NCBI RefSeq assembly: GCF_007655135.1
Contig: NC_045128.1
Span: 41,739,885-41,803,884 of the forward strand
Source of the DNA: Punica granatum
Lineage: Eukaryota; Streptophyta; Magnoliopsida; Myrtales; Lythraceae
Length of the DNA stretch: 64,000 bases
Reading direction: 5' to 3'
Made by a program: the position numbers and the translations under genes. Positions within the stretch are counted from its first letter, which is position 1, and each line of letters opens with the position of its first letter. Shown here piece by piece: positions 49,346-61,501 of the stretch. A model generated the notes under the pieces. The model made no database searches, was not told the origin of the DNA, and saw only the letters and a program-made list of their open reading frames with translations.

Positions 49346-51189
49346 GCCGAGTTTTTTTCCTTGTTCCATTGGCTTCTCCCACACTCACAAGCGAGCGACT
49401 CCCACAGGACGTGGGCCCCATGGGAGGGATTGACAGTGTATTGTCGCTAGTGCCACGTTGATTTCCACGTCGGAACAGCAATCTGGTTCCGGTTTTCTTT
49501 TTCTTTTAAAAAATGTAGCCGTTACAGTGACCAATTAGCTGGCCGAAGTAGATCAGTGTTGTGTGACTGTGAGAGAGGGAAATAGTACGACATGTAAGTA
49601 AAAAGGACGATGAGGGGCGGGGGCCAACCAACGAGGTTCTGCCACGTCCGCAGCTGCACAGCTGTCTCACTGGGGTCTCTAGCTGTCGCCGGGCAAGCAT
49701 CAGCAATCCCCTCTTGATCGATGCTAAAGGAAAAATTAAAAGCTCACGCCTTTTCGGTGCGTCTCGAATTATTATGCCCAGTTTCCCCTTTTGTTTTTAT
49801 GTTTTTCTGCCTTTTAATTTTTTTTCCTATCCTTTAATTTAAAATGTGCTCGGTGCAGTCGCAGATCATTTTAGTATTGATGTGCGTATAGTATGAAGTG
49901 TCGGGTTTATTACTCAGGGAGTTGTTGGATGTTTAGCCTCCTAGATAGGCGCACTCCGTCGATGTATGGGAAGATTGCCCGGAGCTTGTCTCCGAGATCC
50001 GATCATGGGTCATGGGCGAGGAAATCTAGTGAGATGTGTGCAAAGCTGGCTTCCACCTTGGTGATTAATCATTAGTGACTTCCAAAGGGATTATTATGTG
50101 TGATAAAATCGGGATATTTATTCCCTTACTAATTACTACCGATATAAAATTAATTTCTCGAGGGATTCATTCGATAACATGTGTTAACGATTAATTGAAT
50201 CACTTGCATAACATGCAATAAGGACACGTGACATTAAGAGAATGAAGCACATGTTTAATCCATTTTTAAACATGTGGCCTCCAATAGCCTTATCTCCCAT
50301 TATCTTGCTAATTAACTCACGTTCTCCCTCACTATAAGCATTCTTATCTTCTTCTTGCGTCGAAATTACGCCAAAACTCTGATTGTAAATAGAGGAGGTT
50401 TTTGCATATTTGACACGCTCAATTAAACACACAATATTGCTCTGTAGCTTTTATCTTTAGCCCCTTGAGATCCTTATCATAAGAGTAGCGACAATGTAGA
50501 TGACCCTCAGCTTGTAGTGGCTAGGGTCTCGCCCTAAACAATTCCAGCCAACGCTTATTCGTGGCGACAAGTTTTGTTTTCAACAACTCAGGCTATCATA
50601 CACCAATGGTGGCTAAGCTCTTCTTCAACGACATCGGTCCATTCGAGTTCGAATCATCCAGGAGGTTAGAGTTCGATCCCGCGACCATTCATCTCGACGT
50701 CTCAATACGGTACCAATTCATTCCTTTCTTGACGGTTCGAGCACCCCCAAGGCAAAAATCCCCGGGCCTAAACTACATCGGCATAGTCATTTCCGTTTGG
50801 CGTAGGCAATCCTCAAAGGCTATTCGGTTTGAATTTCATTTCTATTTACATGTACTTGTGATGTATTCCTCTCTCAATGAATCGAATTCTAATTTCGTTC
50901 ATTCTTTTAAACTCACAAGCTATTCATATATATATTTTATACATCATTTCTCCGCATGAAGCCCTCCATTTAATGGAATGCTGAAACAACCCACAAAGAT
51001 TTTATGTGGAGGGAAAAAAATTCTATAATTTTTTGAGAAATCAGGAAATTGGAAATTGCCTTTCTTCGTTGATTGAAATCCTAATCATGGGTTTGTGTAT
51101 AATTAATAAGTGCATATCTATTGTGGTTGTAGAATAATGATTAGCAAAAGGTTACCGTATGTTCCATTACTTCGTAATATATGAGCGAC

Positions 51190-51392
51190 CAACATAACTC
51201 TACTTTTCAATTTGACTTTAAATAAAATAAATGAATGTAGTAAATAATTGTGTAAAATGAGATTGTGTGTTTGAATAAGATATGAGACCCACTAGTTTGA
51301 CTTTTCAAATGTGTGTTTTGTTGTGTAGTGTAGAGTTAAAGTTAAAGTTAAAATCATGGTGATTTTAACTTCGAATCCAAACAGGGCGGTAA
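51190..51392. repeat. AT-rich MITE-like repeat, copy 4
   Basis: On the minus strand it reads CCTGTTTGGATTCGAAGTTA, then 'taactctacactacacaacaaaacacaca', the same core as the 42.1-kb copy in opposite orientation. The other end lacks a clear inverted repeat and may be truncated. Confidence 0.5.
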
Positions 51393-51505
51393 TGATCACC
51401 CCTTTTCTCATATATTACTTATTAAAAAAAAACTCCACATAATAGGAGAAAAAAAGAACAAAAGAAAGGCGCCAAAAAGAGAGAATATGCATGATCAGTG
51501 TATGC

Positions 51506-51610
51506 AGGAAAAGAAGAGAGTCCATCCCACGCGCCGGCAGGTGAGCGGAAGTTAAATAAAGTAGGAAAAGAAGAGAGTCCTTCTCACGCGCCGGCTGAGA
51601 GCAGAGTGGT
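51506..51610 (+). repeat. two-copy direct repeat, 57-bp spacing
   Basis: AGGAAAAGAAGAGAGTCC followed by cacgcgccggc occurs at 51506 and again at 51563 with a few differences. Confidence 0.7.
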
Positions 51611-54294
51611 ACGACCCACGCTCTCTTTAGGCGCACGTTTAAAAGATGTTAATAATGTCAATTAGGCTGCCTTTTCTAATCTGGCATGGGAAGCGAGAAA
51701 GAAATCCTGGCAATTTATATAATTCCCGGCTTAGCCTAATCCTAATGCTTATGCATGGATAGGTTACTCTGGCAAGACCAACCAACTAGACCGTAATACT
51801 CGTAGTAAATTTGAATTTATAAACCACACTCAAACTCTGAAATGCAATAGCCACACACCAATATCATCTGAAAAGAATACTATGATAATCATAACTGTCT
51901 GGTAGTTCGTCCATAACAGTTGGTTGTACAATAATACTCTATGCAATAGAAAATCGTTTTGCTTTGCTTGATAGTTATTAAATTTTCATTGGGCTTATAC
52001 GGGCTCATGCCCATATCCACTTAAAAACTCAAGCTGATAAGTGATGATACCCAAGTCTCATATAAACACATAGATATTCTTTTTCTTTTCCGATGTGGGA
52101 TTTATCCCATTTTTACTTCTCAACAATAGTCAATGAATCACGCACGAAATACTATTCTCTTGAAACTTAGTTGGATCGCATTGAAGATTCTCCACACCCA
52201 TGAATTGAAGGAGACTCCCTCGTCTCTTAAAAAAAAAAAAGGGAAATCCTTATATGTGTAGGGAAATATACATAATGAGTGAAGGTAATTAAGTGGCATG
52301 GGCCATGGAGGGGTGAATGGACGAGTAACAACTAATGAGAATGTTCAACTTGTGGACTTATTATGAATAAATTTTTTTATTTTCAGATATTCTGATAAGT
52401 ATTACACGGCTAAATGGCTATCAAAATGTTCGCCAAATATTTATGTCATCTCCATTACTTCTGCATGCCGACCCATAATAATTCCTTTTCTCTTTCCTTT
52501 TTATTTATCTACCAATAAAATTGATTTATTTTTTTGTTTTTCATTTCGTACGTTTGGCAAGTATGGGAATGCCAGCTTGCAAGTATAAAGGACGGGGGCC
52601 CCCTTTAAAGTTTGCGTGTTCAAATTTTGATGCAAAGAATTGTTTGGTTTAGAGGGGGGGGGGGCCTAGATTCGTGTGCCCTCTATTTTCAAAGAATTTC
52701 CATTTCCATACAATCATTATACGATGGACCCGGAGATTCATAACCCATTCGTTCGTCGCACTGCAATTATAGACTACAGTCTCAGCTCAGCCTCAATATT
52801 TAAGTAAACTCGCGATCACTCTCCCTTAGATGCGACCTCTCATTGAACTTTCAAGTCTGCCTTATTTATGATCAATCTAATTATGAGATAAACAAGTAAC
52901 ATTTTTTCTTATATAATAACTTTTATATCACATACACGCTATGATAAAGAATATACATATGAAAATTAATTGAACTTAAATATTTAAGAATTTGATTTCG
53001 AAATAAACTATTAAATATCATATATTTAAATACCGTCGATGAAGTATATTTTGAAAGTAAGTTTTAAGTCTCTATATTTATATAGAATATCCTTTTTCTC
53101 AAAATTAATTTTTTTCCTGCATCGCGTTTATCACTTTTTTCTTAAAGATTGTACTTTGATTATTGTATGCATTTTAAGGAAACGTACTATATTTTATAAA
53201 TTACCTCTCGAGTTATGGAATTAACAATCTTTAAATGATGATATAACTTACTATAAAAAATTAATTACAAAAAATTTATATGCTAAATATAGCATCATCA
53301 CCTAACATGAAAATAGAAAGATGTTATATCATAAAATAGTTAATGCATAATTAACACAATATGGTAATGCATAAAAGAATGGTATATCGAATACTCTGTT
53401 ATATGTATCAAGTACTACATAAAATTGAATACAAAAGAAAAAAGTACTTGCTTCTTAATGGATGTATAACGAAAATTATATTGATCTTAATGAATTAGCA
53501 TGTGACCCATTGTTCCAACGAAGTCCCTCTCCATTCGCTTCCCCTTTTATAACAAACACATGCTGAAATAGAAGCCCTCGTGTTTGGAGGTTTATATATA
53601 TGGGACTATAAATTCCTAGAGTAAAGGTGGGAATTAAATAAAATGCTTACGTTACAATTTGCCCAATTTCTTTCTAATCTTATGTTGGCCGGATATTTTC
53701 AATTATAGTGTCTTTTTTTTTCACTCGACATTAATTAAGAGAACAAAGACCCGATAAAAAAGGAACTGCGAAATGATTGAAAAGATTGACGTGACAAGCT
53801 CTCATTTATCGAGCGAAAATCTCTCATTGTTGGAACATTCAAGTGTCAGCATTAATATAATATAATATAATATATATGTTTCAAATAGTTATGCATATGC
53901 CCTATAATCTTTAGCTATTTTGCTTGGCAGTGATCGAAATATGTTGTACAAATTTCTCATGCACAGATCATACGATCGCGAAACTGTGCGTTGGATTCGT
54001 ATTATATATGCGTCAACTCTCTCACTTTTAAACCCAGAATATGAAAGGTAAAGTCATATATAGAGATATATACGAGAAAATTCATTAACAAAATAAGTCC
54101 GGTCGTAATCAGTAACAAAATAACTCAACTATTTTGTGCGGTGCATTTATTAGATATTTATTGCAACCAATAAAATATCCAAAAAATATTCGGTAGAACT
54201 CGTTCAAAAAGTATATTTTTAAAGTTAAATTGCATCTAAAGAAAGTGTAGTTAAATAGCCCAATGTGCACGTATTCGATTGATAATCAAGATAT

Positions 54295-54845
54295 TTCATA
54301 TTTAAATTGGATTAGTTATTGCATGATGAATTTTCGTTATCACTATTTACTTCACCAATGATAATCAATGCGTGATAGGTGATAATTTAGTTCAAATCGA
54401 CCCATTTATCACAACTTGAACAACGACTATTGCAATTTACATAATTTTAAAATAGCTTATTTGTAAGATGTGATAACTTAGTTTAAATTGGCATAATTAT
54501 CACATGATTAACTCTCATGATCACTATTTACTTTACCAATGGAACTGGTACATATTATTAGGTGATAATTTTGTTCAAATTGACTCATTTATCACAAGTT
54601 AAACAATTATTATCACAATTTACATAATCTTGAAATAACTAATTTGTAATATGTGATAACTTGGTTCAAATCGACCTACTTATTACCTTATAAAATCTCA
54701 TTATCATTATTACTTATATGATAATCGGTGCATACTAGGTGATAATTTAATTTAAATTGATCCATTTCTCACAAGTCGAATAATTATTATCACTACTTAC
54801 ATAATTTTGAAATAATTAATTTATAACATGTGATAACTTAATTTC
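54295..54845 (+). repeat. tandem repeat, about three copies of a ~180-bp unit
   Basis: The phrase GGTGATAATTT followed by a 'caaatcgacccatttatcacaa'-like block starts at 54378, 54561 and 54738 (steps of 183 and 177 bp). A second block, TGTGATAACTT, recurs with the same period. Copies differ by many substitutions, so the array is old. Confidence 0.75.
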
Positions 54846-55156
54846 ACCGGCAGAACCCCACAGGTCTCTCAAAGATCAAATGACGCTGCCGCCCATGCTG
54901 TAAAGGGCTTACGTACGGCACCACCTCTGCCCTGCTTAGACGTGACCGGGCCCTCATCTCCATCTCCACCTCATCTCATCATCGTCAGATTGTATCCCCA
55001 TCCCCAGAAGAGAGAGAGAGAGAGAGAGAGCTCGATGGAGCGAGCTTTTCCCTTACCGTACTTTTCCCCCACTACCTGACAGCCCAATCATGCTTTCCCA
55101 TGTGTCAGTAGATATTTTTCTGGATTTTTTTTTTACTTTTGCATTTCTTGTTCATA

Positions 55157-56673
55157 TATATACTTGAGTAAAATGCGGTTTGCCCCCCGATCTTTGGACT
55201 CAGTTGCATTACGCCTCCCAACCTTTGAAAATTTGCAACTTGCATCCTCACCTATTTAAAAAAAAGTATGGTGCACCCTAAATGTACTTTCCGACCACTT
55301 TTCCAGACAAGCCAAGTCACATGCATGTCATGTGAGAACTACATTTATTAATTGAAAACACAAAAGAAAAGGAAAAACCATAGACGTCTGTGAGCTAAAG
55401 ATTCTCCACCCGACCAGAACTCAGCTAGCTTGGCGGTTCAAATCCACTCGACTTAGCTTGGTAGTGTCTGCTCAAACCTGCGAGATCTTTTCCTTCTCTG
55501 ATATTGTTTTCTTCAACATCCATTAGGCCGAACATCTAATAAGCAGTTCAAATGTAAATTAGCAGTTTAATTTTCCACACTTAACAACATTCACATTACT
55601 TGTGCTCGAATCATAGCCATGCTTCAGCCTCTGTATCTAAGCTACAACATCTTATAGATCAACGCAATATTTTGGGTCTATTGCAAGATTCACTTATGAA
55701 TGGAACAAATAAACTAGGTTTGGAACAGTGTACCTGCATGCTTCAGGCAATTCTTTTTGGTCAGATGGGTCTGCAGCTGTGACATACAAAGTGTCCCTCC
55801 AATTAGCTGCGGTGCACTGAACAAGTCGAAGTTGGACATGTAAAGAACTTTCTTGGTTCGATCCTGAGTGTAAAATGCTTTGTTCAGCTTAGTGTCTTGC
55901 TCGTGAAATGGGCGAACCCCTTCAAGCACCTCATCCAATAGACTTTCCGGGATTGCCGAGCGGGGTCCATGTAGACGCCCTGCAAGTTTATGACTGGTAT
56001 GCTGTGAGGAGATTCATTGGTTGTCGGTTTTTTATCCCGATCCATGAAGCCAATCCAAGTTTGGTTGAAGATGAGCGGGACCCTTTCCACACCGGAGTCT
56101 ATAAGCCCCTTCAAGCCAGTTTTCGACTCTTCAAAGGCTCTCAGCTCTCTTGCCCTGTCGAAGTCACCTCCATTTTCGAAGGAAAGAACCATTTTCTACT
56201 CCAACTCTAAACGCAAATCTCAACAAGAAAATGCTGGAAAATGCAATTCACTCGATTCTCAATCTTAAGGGTCAAACTTGTAGGAATAGTAAGGAAAGCT
56301 CTTTTTTTTTTCTTTTTTTCTTTTTTTTTCTCTTTTCCCTTTGGGTGAATTAAGGAAAGCTCTTCAATCCCGAGAGCTTCGAACGGTGACCTAACTTGAT
56401 TCAGACTAATGCCCGGCAGTGGGAAATGCATCCATCACAACAGTTTCTTGTTCATATAATAATTTTATGGAGAAATTTTATCATTTTATTTTAACTTGTA
56501 AGTGGCATGTACTTTTTTTTTTGCTGGAATTTTGATCAGAAATTTGTTGAGGGGGCATGTTGGTTATTTTCCGGTAAGGTTGGGAGGTGGTCTGCAAAAA
56601 TTTGAAAGTCAGGGGGCAAACCCAAAATCTCATCGTAGGTCGGGGGGCAAAGTGCATTTAACTCTATATACTT
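55157..56673. mobile_element. Pack-MULE (1499 bp) with exact 9-bp target duplication
   Basis: Element 55166-56664 is flanked by TATATACTT on both sides (55157-55165 and 56665-56673), the MULE duplication size. The ends form an inverted repeat: left GAGTAAAATGCGGTTTGCCC against right, reverse complement, GAGTTAAATGCACTTTGCCC, continuing about 100 bp with CCTCCCAACCTT. No transposase. The interior carries a fragment of a host dioxygenase gene, including part of its intron. Confidence 0.85.
55734..56192 (-). pseudogene. captured exon 1 of a 2-oxoglutarate-dependent dioxygenase (ACC-oxidase-homologue type)
   Basis: From an ATG at 56192 the minus strand reads the typical start of '1-aminocyclopropane-1-carboxylate oxidase homologue' proteins: DRARELRAFEESKTGLKGL, then SIPVINLQGVYMDPAR. 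After a deletion that removes the segment before 'IPESLLDE', the next frame gives VLEGVRPFHEQDTKLNKAFY and MSNFDLFSAP. After another frameshift comes NWRDTLYVTAADP to ELPEACR, ending at a GT donor (55733). The non-haem iron site lies in later exons and is absent. The captured piece continues into intron sequence down to about 55590, so it came from genomic DNA, not mRNA. It cannot make an enzyme. Confidence 0.85.
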
Positions 56674-59018
56674 CTTTCTTCCAGCTAACACAGCTGGATA
56701 TTTTTCAAAAAACCCATATTTTGCGGCACATTTAATCTAACCTTGCGGAGCAGTGTACCGTTGGATGGACCAGTTGTGTTGTCTATGGTGAGAAGGCGAA
56801 GGCAGCTTTAAATTTCAGCCTCAGAAAAAGGACATAATTGAATTTCTCATTAGTGAATTTTTGGACGAAGATGAGTACTAGTTGGAAAAACAACTTAATG
56901 CATGGTGCAATTAAAATAAGCAGCATTACTCAATTATTGCCTCATTTAGAGGTGCTTAATTTACTTTTATTATAGGAATAGGAGAATAAATTATCACCGC
57001 TTTTTTTTTTTGGGTATGGTTTTATTTTTTTTTATCTATTTAAAATTTTCCTGATCACTGAATTTTTTTAGTAATAAGAGGGGTAATGATAATAATTAAT
57101 GTGCTTAAATATCGATGATGCTGATATGATTTCCTCTCAGTGGAGCCCAACTAGCCAGCCAGCTAATGTAATAAATAAAATATATGGGGAGCAGGACAGG
57201 GGAATGAGTGGGTTGGATGGAGTGCACGCATTTTAATATCAAACATGTCATTTCGAATATGATGCCATTTGAGTAAAAAAAAAAAAAGTTTTACTATTCT
57301 TCTTTATAGTTTTGTAATGTAATCATCAATGTCAAAATTCTCAAAGTCCGTGACCCCTTTTTTATGATTTTTAATTATATATATACATATATTTTACAAT
57401 AAACTGCACTCGAATGTTCGTTCCAATAGTCAGACACAGTTCTCCTCTTATTAATTTGTTAATTAATTAATTAACTAGCTCATTGGATCTAACTCACTAG
57501 CTTTGAGAAAAAAATTGAGTGGACTAATGATCATTAGCTCCACCAATAATAATACAAGATGTGATGGTCGACAGTGTTCGTGTGATTATTGAAAGTCAGC
57601 AACATTATCGTTCTCAAAGAAAAGGACGTGCCAGGCTGACGATACAAAGGTTAACCGCAAGTTGAATCGCGCCCTACAATAAGCGTGAGATGGTTATTTA
57701 TGGTGACTGGAGAGGACATTACATGGATTGAGCGTTACAAAATGACTACGATGCTTATAAAATGGCGAACGATTCTATTCACCGGGACAATTAGCACGAG
57801 AGTTTATTTGAACGCATCACATAGATGCTCTTACGATCATATAATTATGTAGACCTACATTGCAAATGAGATAGTGTTGTAATTCTATAAAGTTCTTTCT
57901 TTGGTTTCTTAGTGTGATTTTAAAATCACACTTTAATTTAACTCTACCCACAATAAAATAAAATAATTCATATAAAATCAAATGATGATTCCATTTATAT
58001 CACTTTTATTTTCACAATAAAATAAAATAATTCATACAAAGTCAAAAAACGAATATCATATATGATCATTTATACAATTTTTTTTTCAAAATTAAAATCT
58101 AATTTTAAAATGTGATTTACAAAACAAACACAAACATCCGATTACTTCTCTCGAGAAATGATCATATCCCATGTCTCGGATGCCCTTCGGATAAGAGACT
58201 TGGCGATTGACTGTCTTGGCCTGGGCCGTGTCGGGAGTGGGTGGGAAAGGTGACAGGGCTGTCTGTCAGACAAAACCCAACATATGAAGCCAAAACTGGC
58301 AGTTCACACCCACAACTCAATTACTCAAATACACGGGACCTCTCCCCTCAATTCAGCTCACGTGATACGACATATTGATATATAATAATATTAGACACAC
58401 ACACACGCACACACACACATACATATATGTAAGCATTTGCACACTCTGTCATCCTTCTTCTGTTTTGGATGAAAAAAATAATTGCAGGCGAAACAACTTG
58501 GCCCCGCTTTCCGGGTCATTTTAAAAATCGTTTATTTGGCTGTTTTCCCAGTACATTTATCTAAATGGAACTTTATTCTCGCTACGGTCGATTGGTTCCA
58601 CCACATATCATAGCTGTTTCCCTGCATCCAGATATATATTGTACATGGACGCATGCATGTCTTTCCACGAGTATATCATATATATCCAACCTCTCCGTAG
58701 CAGGAATTAAAAGAAATTGGTGCCATTGAATGGAAATGAAACAGTCAGCAGATTCGGTCTATTTCCATAACAGTTCAGCAGGTCCCTCGACAAGAAGCAT
58801 GGGCAATAAAATCTAGTCATCAGCTATATATATCATAATCCATATAGGTTCATCAGCTCCCCTTTGGATAAGATGAACGGCACCAAGTATACGAGAACTT
58901 CAAAACGAGTAAATAATGATGTTCTCACACTGCGATGAAGCTGCCAACCGTAAACATGTCCCTGAATCGCGATTTGTATTAGTGTGAGGGGCAATAGGCG
59001 TCCAGAAAAGCCAGCATC
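56674..59018. other. intergenic with a MITE-like repeat; 3' UTR of the RGTB gene at its right end
   Basis: No gene was recognised. Contains the MITE-like repeat at about 57905-58135 and a (CA)n tract at about 58394-58420. Confidence 0.5.
57905..58135. repeat. AT-rich MITE-like repeat, copy 5
   Basis: Left end 'tgtgattttaaaatcacactttaatttaac' pairs loosely with the reverse complement of 'aaaatctaattttaaaatgtgattt' at the right end. Inside, 'ccacaataaaataaaataattcata' occurs twice. It resembles the 30.7- and 42.1-kb copies. Confidence 0.5.
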
Positions 59019-61501
59019 TCAGCGGCCGAAGAAAATTCTGTTTACAACATCAACCGGCAAAGCATAAGCTGGATCTATCGCCTTCACACCCGGGAATTCA
59101 AGAAGTGAAAGTCCTGAAATGATCAGCAACCAGAAAAACCTCAGAGCTGAACTGGAAAGACAGACAAAGTGAACAAATGTTGAATGATGAAACAAAATGA
59201 GGTCAAAGAACTAAAATGTCCCACTTTGTGGGCCATAAGTAACAACTATTTGATTTACTTCGGTTAGCAAAGACTAAATGAAAAGTGAAAGAATATTGCT
59301 CTCTGTGCATATAATTATAGAGCAATGGAAGGGGTAATATGCAATAGCTATTTACCGGCTACTCCAAAAAAAGTATGATATACATCAACAGCATCATCTG
59401 GTCTATCCGAGATTCCTCCATTTTCTGTATCCTGCAAGCAAGCAGCAACCACCAACCACCACCAAAATTGGCTCAACAATAGTAGCCAGATAACTTCCTC
59501 AAAGCACGCGCGCGCGCGCACGCACACACACACAAACAAAAGAGAAAGCAGCTCAAGATTAATACCAAGTGAAGGTGGCAAACTAAATCAAATTTACCTG
59601 ACAATCTAAAATGAAATTTCCAAGCTTCTGTTTGTCAATCCAGTGAACTCTATCAATCATAATCAAGCTAGAGAGCACCCACCAGGAGTAGCAAACCTGA
59701 ATCAAGGCATAAAGTTCCCTTACAAAACTAGAAGAAAAGCCTTCATATAGAGAATATCAAGTTTTGAGGGGGAAATAACCCACATCGGGAAGTTTCTCAG
59801 GGCGCCCATTCAGACCTCCATTTTTTACTTGCCTTTCACATAACCACCATCCAAGAAGGTCCTTGTCAATGTGATGTAGCGCCCCTGTAATAGCTAGAGC
59901 ACCCACACAACAGAATACTGCAATAAAGGGAAGGAAAACCTGACTTCATCTGCTTCGAGCAGTGGCTAAATTTCAAATAATAAAACTCTGAAGTTAAATA
60001 ACTGTCGCATACTCTGCCCTGCATGAGATTCTCCACCAGGTGTGCAACCAAATCCACCATCTACATTTTTGCAGCTCACAATGTAGTTAACGGCCTTCTC
60101 CACGTTAATTGAATCCAAGCGGCGTAGTATCGAAAGACAGCATATAGCGATATACGAGAACCTATGACAACAAAGGGTGTTTCCACAACTTAGTACTTAT
60201 ACCTTATTTCAGAAGCACCGAGAGAGACGGTGAAATTACCGTGTATCAACTTCACCCCATATGTCCCCAGAAAAAGAACCGTCCTCATTTTGCAGAGCAG
60301 AAATATCTGAGTTGACAATCAAGAAAAAAGGTGCAGTGATCTACTTCTTGTTTTTTTAAATTACCTAAGAAAAATTGTATACAATCTACTACCTTCAGCA
60401 GCTGAATTAGCAATTCAACTTTGAATTTAATAATGCCATCCCTTAATTTAAGCATGGAGGTTTCCCCATGAGCAGATTGTACCCATGAGTAAATGGACCT
60501 TTGATGAAGATTGTTATTCCGGTGAATAGAAATGAAAAATGATGTTTCCAGTTCATCCAAATCAGAAGGTTTTTCTACATTCATGTCATCAACTAAATCA
60601 GACCGGTATCTTCCATATAGTGAAACCAGATCTCAGTCTATGGAGTCCCTTATGTATCCAAAAGTACAACATTTTTCAACTCGACAACCAATGGCAGAAG
60701 CAAATACAATGGGTAAACTAACCAGACTACGACATTCGGCAATTGCTACTGGTAAATAGAAGCTTAAATAGGGGTGTGATGGGTATGAATCAACACAGCT
60801 CATCAAAGATGAATAAACAATAGATTCCAGATACAAAATCCAACAGATTAAAGGATACAGCTTGCAACTTTTTCGATATCAAGAACGTGCAACTTGTTAA
60901 AAAGGGCCAAAACCTGCACCGCGCTGATTGTATACAATATATGTGGGTCATGTCCGATGTTGCCGCCAAAACCACCTGCACAAAGAGCTCAATCAATGCA
61001 ATTGCTTGTGTATTCCCATATGAACATATCAATCTTCCTAGTGGCATAACAAAGGGAAGATCACAACTTGGACAGGTGAAGGGAGAGCTTAAAATTATGA
61101 TGACGGATAAACTTTTCTAAATGATAACAAATCAGAGAATGTTAGGAAAAAAACAATGCATTGCTAATAGCATGATCAGCAGATCAAAAGAAGGAGCATT
61201 TTACGAACCCGACTCGTGTTGGCATTTCATGATCCACGTAACAACTTCATCAGCATCAACAGTATCGAGTTTTCCTAAGAGGTCCAAGGTGGTCAGTCCC
61301 CAGTACACTCCATTCAATCTCAAATGCTCCATCACCACGGACTCGAAATCATCTTTCCTCTAAATATAAGATGAACCAAAACTTACAATGACCGAATAAA
61401 AACAACAGAAGTTCTATAAACTATGCAGGGCAAGGTCCATTACATACCTTTTCAACCGATAAAATGTACTTAACATGATTGTCAACAGCAAGATTCCCCA
61501 T
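59019..61501 (-). CDS. RGTB: Rab geranylgeranyltransferase (type II) beta subunit
   Basis: Complement of 61448-61501, 61209-61359, 60859-60975, 60240-60306, 60013-60161, 59784-59917, 59598-59696, 59356-59431 and 59019-59113. Nine exons, all phases agree (942 nt, 313 residues, the normal family length). Prenyltransferase repeats are clear: [59 protein letters not shown] and [21 protein letters not shown]. The zinc ligands expected from the rat enzyme are present as Asp224 and Cys226 (LPDVCYSWW, split across an exon junction) and His276 (VYHTFFG). With an alpha subunit and Rab escort protein it attaches geranylgeranyl groups to Rab GTPases for vesicle transport. The start MGNLAVDNH is the first codon after an acceptor; an upstream non-coding leader exon is inferred at 63064 upward. 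Intron 8 holds an alternating CG/CA tract. Confidence 0.95.
59504..59534. repeat. alternating purine-pyrimidine tract (CG)n(CA)n
   Basis: About 31 bases of strictly alternating GCACGCGCGCG then CGCACACACAC, in an intron of the RGTB gene. Such tracts can adopt Z-DNA. Confidence 0.8.

Larger units (their letters stand above)
49346..54290. other. gene-poor intergenic region
   Basis: No gene was recognised over about 5 kb. A plus-strand ORF at 50561-50959 has no known domain. The region holds a MITE-like repeat (51190-51392), a two-copy direct repeat with 57-bp spacing (51506-51610), and a run of 11 G near 52654. From about 52860 it is strongly AT-rich. Confidence 0.5.

Noticed and set aside
50561..50959. 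132-codon plus-strand ORF
   Set aside because: No recognised domain. The second half is AT-rich and low-complexity; possibly a repeat fragment.
54295..54845. Regularly spaced repeats considered as a CRISPR-like array
   Set aside because: Units are ~180 bp and diverged, in plant nuclear DNA, so it is an ordinary tandem repeat.
58932..58950. TGAAGCTGCCA, the start of miR167
   Set aside because: Only 11 bases match, no hairpin partner, and the site lies in probable RGTB 3' UTR.
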